The notes under the pieces are model-generated. The model searched no databases and was not told the origin of the DNA. It saw only the letters and a program-made list of their open reading frames with translations. Shown here one piece after another: positions 35,309 through 38,855 of a stretch of 38,855 bases of DNA. The first letter of the stretch is position 1, and every line of letters begins with the position of its first letter. The stretch lies in NCBI GenBank assembly GCA_020629455.1, contig JAHDDH010000006.1, forward strand, positions 1-38,855. The letters run 5' to 3'. The position numbers and the translations under genes are program-made. The stretch is from Cytophagales bacterium (GTDB lineage: Bacteria; Bacteroidota; Bacteroidia; Cytophagales; Amoebophilaceae).

Positions 35309-36721
35309 TCAACATAAAAAGAAAAATACAGCTGTAAAGTAAATGATGAGGCCAATAATGTCAACCAATGTGGTAATGGCAGGACTAGCAACAATGGCAG
35401 GATCACCTTTCAAATATTTTACAACAAGCGGTAGTATAGTACCCACCAAAGAAGAAAATATTACTTGCATGCTTAAGGCAAAAGCAATTGTTATAGCTAA
35501 AATGACAATGTTTGCAAAATCGTGGGAAAGATAATAGACTTTCAAAAAACTTAAACAGAATAAACAAATAGCAATCAAAAAAGCTATTTTCAATTCTTTA
35601 AAAAGAATTTTCCACCAATTTTTCAACGATATTTGCCCTGCCGATAATGCCCGAATAATTACAGAAGCAGCTTGACTTCCAATATTACCTCCTGTGCTGG
35701 TAATCATAGGGATATAAAAGGCCAGTATGGTCAATTTTTCTAAAATACTCTCATAGCGCGTCATCAAAATACTGGAAAGTAAACTGGCTACAAAAAGACC
35801 AGTAATCCATACTACTCTTTTTTTAAAATGCTGTAGCACAGATAACACAAAATAACTTTTACTCGCTTCATCGGGTACAATCCCCATAAATTTTTCCATA
35901 TCTTCTTTTTCTTCTGCTCTTACAATATCTAACACATCATCATGTAAAACAATACCTACCAACTGTTTTTTAGGATTTAATACTGGTATAGCCACAAGAT
36001 TATATTTTGCTACTTGTTGGGCTACTTTTTCTCTGTCTTCAGTGACTTGTACAGCAACAAAATTTTTGTGTAATACTTTCGCTACTGTATGACTCGGTTC
36101 TTCTAAGATTAAATCTTTTAAAGTAACAAAACCCATCAACTGCATTTGATGATTCACAACATAGAGATAATAAATCATCTGCTTTGAAGGGGCATCTTCT
36201 CGTAATTTTTGCAATGCTTCTGCAATAGACATATCGTGATGAATTGTAGCAAAATCAGTACTCATAATACCTCCTGCTGTTTCTGGAGGATATCCACTCA
36301 AAGCCAATACATTTTCTTTAATTTTTTTTGCAAGAAAAGGCAACAGTTGTATACGTTCTTTATCATGTAAAAATTGATAAAAATCAGCCCTTTGGTCTGA
36401 AGGAATACAACTGAATAGAAGGGCAAATTTTTTTTTTTCCATTTTACAATAAATTGCCCGCTGTGTTTCATGTGGTAATTCTGCAAATACGACACCCCAT
36501 TTTTTATAGGGAATTTTTGTCAGTATTTTGACTATGGAAGGGATAGATAAGGCAGTAAGCCATTCCGAAATATCAGCTATTGGTAGTTGATCAAGCACTT
36601 CTGCTGCAAGAGCAATTTCATTTTTTTTGAGTAGTTTTTCCCATAGTTGGAAATAAAACTTTGTATTGTCTTTCTGCATACACCACACATTATGATCACA
36701 TACCGTAGGCGATGCATACAA
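35309..36721 (-). CDS. mgtE: Magnesium transporter MgtE
   Basis: Mg2+ channel regulated by intracellular Mg2+. It has 470 residues: an N-terminal MgtE_N helical domain (about 20-130), a pair of CBS domains (about 150-270, with GIMSTDFATIHHDMSIAEAL and MGFVTLKDLI), a connecting helix and five membrane helices. STGGNIGSQAAS near 350 is the pore signature, and DPAIVASPAITTLVDIIG near 445 the second conserved helix. An inner ATG 14 codons later is also possible as start. First gene of the mgtE-accD-hemW operon. Confidence 0.93.
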   Translation of the reverse strand: MYASPTVCDHNVWCMQKDNTKFYFQLWEKLLKKNEIALAAEVLDQLPIADISEWLTALSIPSIVKILTKIPYKKWGVVFAELPHETQRAIYCKMEKKKFALLFSCIPSDQRADFYQFLHDKERIQLLPFLAKKIKENVLALSGYPPETAGGIMSTDFATIHHDMSIAEALQKLREDAPSKQMIYYLYVVNHQMQLMGFVTLKDLILEEPSHTVAKVLHKNFVAVQVTEDREKVAQQVAKYNLVAIPVLNPKKQLVGIVLHDDVLDIVRAEEKEDMEKFMGIVPDEASKSYFVLSVLQHFKKRVVWITGLFVASLLSSILMTRYESILEKLTILAFYIPMITSTGGNIGSQAASVIIRALSAGQISLKNWWKILFKELKIAFLIAICLFCLSFLKVYYLSHDFANIVILAITIAFALSMQVIFSSLVGTILPLVVKYLKGDPAIVASPAITTLVDIIGLIIYFTAVFFFLC

Positions 36722-36944
36722 AACATAAAAATATCATTGATATCCAATGGTAAATAACAAAAAAATTCTTGTGTTGAGCTTTAGATCTTAATGATAATTT
36801 ATTGTCTGCTTTTAAACAACAAAAACTACTTGGAGTATAGCCTTGAATCGACTATCTCTGTTTTAACCATTGGCATCTTTCAACATTTTTATCACAAATA
36901 GTTTGTATTCACTAAGTAGCCTCACCTAGTAGGTATGGGGTGAA

Positions 36945-37607
36945 TTATTTTAAGTAGGTTTTGAGTCGATATTTATGTTTTTTGGCTTCGGCGTAATAAA
37001 TACTTTTAGGATATTTTTGGGTAATCTTTTTTAGTGTTTGCACTGCTACAGTATACTGTTGTGTAGCTTCATAAGCCAAAGCTAATTTGAAAAGGTACAT
37101 TACGTTTAAATCAGTATTAGGATATAAATCTGCTGCTTTTTGATAATGAATAATGGCTTTTTTGTATTTTTTTTGATCACAATAAATATCGGCTATCAAA
37201 GACAATGTACGGGGATGCAATAGTGGATCTTTTGTTTTAAATTGTAAAAAATGAGTCAGGGCTTTCTCTTGTTCCTGTTGATATAAATAGATATTCCCTA
37301 TATAGAAATGTGCTAAATTAGCAGCTTTTGTATGCGAAAACTGTTGAACAATCGCTAAAAATCCAGAATAAATATCATCTCCATGCAATGCTTTTTTCCA
37401 ATCATTTTGTTCAAAATAGTATACAGCTTGATACATAGCATTTTCTGCTTTTTTTGCTTGTTTTTCTTGATGATTTTTAAAAAAAAACCAAGCAATGGTT
37501 CCTGTAATTAGTAAACCACTGATGAAATAAAACCATTTAGACTTTTTTCGCAGCTGATAAGCCTTTTGTAGTACTTTGGTTTCAGGAAACTGTGTAGCAA
37601 AATCCAT
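36945..37607 (-). CDS. Membrane-anchored TPR protein (YfgM/DUF2133-like)
   Basis: The 220-residue protein begins with a short cytosolic segment, then one membrane helix at about 25-43, then tetratricopeptide-like repeats. Repeats are visible as AHFYIGNIYLYQQEQEKALTHF, LSLIADIYCDQKKYKKAIIHYQKA and LFKLALAYEATQQYTVAVQTLKKI-type helices, ending in a basic tail. It looks like the single-pass TPR proteins common in Bacteroidota, which resemble YfgM, a partner of the SecYEG translocon. The specific partner is unknown. A 223-base space separates it from mgtE, with no structure I can support. Confidence 0.75.
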   Translation of the reverse strand: MDFATQFPETKVLQKAYQLRKKSKWFYFISGLLITGTIAWFFFKNHQEKQAKKAENAMYQAVYYFEQNDWKKALHGDDIYSGFLAIVQQFSHTKAANLAHFYIGNIYLYQQEQEKALTHFLQFKTKDPLLHPRTLSLIADIYCDQKKYKKAIIHYQKAADLYPNTDLNVMYLFKLALAYEATQQYTVAVQTLKKITQKYPKSIYYAEAKKHKYRLKTYLK

Positions 37608-37699
37608 CTTTGGAAAGGTTGATATAAAAACGTCTAAAATAAAAAATATATTTCACTCATTACTCAATAAAAAAATTTTATCTTCTTAAAATTTTTTTA

Positions 37700-38722
37700 T
37701 AAACGATAAATACAATCGCTAGATCGCTAACTTTAATAAATCTAGAAAAGAAAAAGTAGAAAGGTTTAAAATGTTATATGAAGCTTTTAAAAAATCACAA
37801 AGATAAAAATATTAAAAAAATTAATAGTTAACGAAAATTTTTTTACACTCTATATCAACATCTTAAGCAAGAAAAAATATCCTCATTTTATCAAAAATAG
37901 GAAAAAAGAAGAGTTCAAAAACTTTAATTGGTTTTTATCCAACTTAATAATTAAATAACATTTCTTCTTTTATTGATAAATATTTTACCAATACACAAAA
38001 TAATTCTGATAATTCTAAAAAAAAAATTAAAATATCAAAAATATAATTTTCAAAAACAATACCATAAAAAAATTTATAAATACTATTTTATAAACAACCA
38101 GTCGTAAAAAAAATAGAAAGCGCCACAAAGAAAATTTTTCATACTTTTTTTTATTACACAAAATAACATGAAAATATTTATAATTCTTTTCAAAAAAATG
38201 TGGTGATTGTTTATTCAATATAATACAGTTCATATAGAGAATTATACAACGTATACAATGGCTAACAGACACAGATTTTTCCAAAACTATTGGATTTAAA
38301 GACAAAAAAATTTTGAATGTTTTATTAAATTGTGGTATACCTAAAAAAATCTACAATATTTTTTTCAGGGTACCTATAATATATATAGACATAACCTATA
38401 GAAGAATATAATTTTCCTGAAAAAAATATAATTCCTTTTGATACAATTTGGCAACATACCTTGTATGAAACACAAAAAAAAGTATGAAAATCTGCTGCTC
38501 AAAATATAAACGATACAAAGCTCTTATCCTTAAAATCACATACTTTCTTATATAATGATGAAATAAAGATGTATGAAAAAAAATAAATTTATTCAAGAAA
38601 AATTTGAGCAGATATACACAAACTCTCTTAGAGGTTCTTACTAGAAAAAAATTTGATAAAGAAGTTGAAGATTATTATAATAATTTAATTCTAGATACTT
38701 TTGAAGAGTTCAAAAAAAACTA
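37700..38722 (+). pseudogene. Decayed gene remnant(s) beside the 16S rRNA gene
   Basis: The 1.2-kb space between the TPR gene and 16S rRNA holds no intact gene. On the plus strand coding-like pieces follow one another with shifts of frame: EKVERFKMLYEAFKKSQ (about 37750), RKFFYTLYQHLKQEKISSFY (about 37840), WLTDTDFSKTIGFKDKKILN (about 38260-38320), NIIPFDTIWQHTLYETQKKV (about 38427-38486, then TGA), KSAAQNINDTKLLSLK, and LSRYTQTLLEVLTRKKFDKE to a TAA at 38720-38722. At 38575-38582 a run of eight A is one base short of joining two pieces. The parent family is not recognised. Confidence 0.5.
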
Positions 38723-38820
38723 ATTATAAACTATATATTTTTATATCATTAACCTACTATAATCAATTTTTTTGAAAAAAAATTATTGTATATAGTATAG
38801 ACACGATTAAAAATTTTTTT

Positions 38821-38855
38821 ATCCAGCCACACCTTCCGGTACGGCTACCTTGTTA
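38821..38855 (-). rRNA. rrs: 16S ribosomal RNA, 3' end only
   Basis: Read on the minus strand, the last 35 bases are the conserved 3' terminal segment of 16S rRNA: TAACAAGGTAGCCGTACC, the helix 45 tetraloop GGAA, GGTGTGGCTGGAT. This is the typical Bacteroidota version. The gene enters from the right edge. After GGAT, where CACCTCCTT is expected, the sequence becomes AAAAAAATTTTTAATCG. The mature end is therefore probably at or just after 38821, without the anti-Shine-Dalgarno. No tRNA or 23S sequence follows downstream in the window. Confidence 0.93.

Noticed and set aside
36722-36944. Possible RNA gene between mgtE and the TPR gene
   Set aside because: I looked for RNase P, tmRNA and tRNA signatures and found no paired ends or conserved cores.
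38486-38488. In-frame TGA in the debris as evidence for TGA being read as Trp
   Set aside because: TGA is used as a true stop at pyrE, ftsE and the gene ending at 12116, and conserved Trp in intact proteins are TGG.
38027-38596. Short minus-strand frames of 66-92 codons near the 16S gene
   Set aside because: They are dominated by Phe, Ile and Leu as expected from the antisense of A-rich sequence; the plus strand reads more like former protein.
1-38855. CRISPR array, insertion sequence or prophage
   Set aside because: No spaced direct repeats, no intact transposase or integrase apart from the XerC/XerD-type recombinase, and no phage structural genes were seen.

Overview
The window is strongly A+T-rich, with long A and T tracts even inside genes. 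It comes from a Bacteroidota bacterium, and several Cytophagales-like features place it there: a GYDIA-type GHMP kinase beside class II HMG-CoA reductase, GldD and a GldJ-like SUMF1 lipoprotein, ActE/ActF of alternative complex III, a DivIVA protein of the Cytophagales type, a DUF2795 protein, and the gene order rplM-rpsI-rpsB-tsf. Tight or overlapping operons alternate with gene-free stretches that carry coding-like debris. Several genes depart from their free-living relatives. Together these suggest a host-associated lineage with a shrinking genome; that lifestyle is an inference.

Layout. 1-3297 (-): mevalonate-pathway operon fni, HMG-CoA reductase, GHMP kinase (the last runs off the left edge). 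3462-8844 (+): GldJ-like lipoprotein, LpxL-like acyltransferase, mraY, SurA-like foldase, pyrE. 8823-11028 (-): rpe, mltG, divIVA. 11151-12116 (+): LpoB-like lipoprotein and a small membrane protein. 12117-13239 (-): gene debris and an orphan gene. 13428-16774 (-): aspS, lysS. 16854-17798 (+): xerD-like recombinase. 18128-18349 (-): DUF2795 gene. 18502-20676 (+): SRP RNA, talC, ftsE, queuosine-precursor transporter. 21074-24898 (+): mfd, folK. 25354-28585 (-): rplM, rpsI, rpsB, tsf, gldD. 28685-29917 (-): dihydrolipoamide acetyltransferase. 30110-32618 (+): lipocalin, actE, actF. 32628-33017 (-): gene debris. 33301-36721 (-): mgtE, accD, hemW. 36945-37607 (-): TPR membrane protein. 37700-38722 (+): gene debris. 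38821-38855 (-): 3' end of 16S rRNA.

Functionally the cell keeps a wall (mraY, mltG, LpoB, ftsE, divIVA), an acylated outer membrane (LpxL-like), isoprenoid synthesis by mevalonate, fatty-acid initiation (accD), pyruvate oxidation (E2), quinol-linked respiration (ActE/ActF), folate and pyrimidine steps, and transcription-coupled repair.

The most striking observation is at the right edge. The 16S rRNA 3' end matches the normal sequence through helix 45 and GGCTGGAT, but runs straight into AAAAAAATTTTT where the anti-Shine-Dalgarno CACCTCCTT should be. The gene starts I inspected also lack Shine-Dalgarno motifs. No 23S or tRNA gene follows within the roughly 1.2 kb visible downstream. This points to a ribosome that has given up mRNA-rRNA pairing at initiation.
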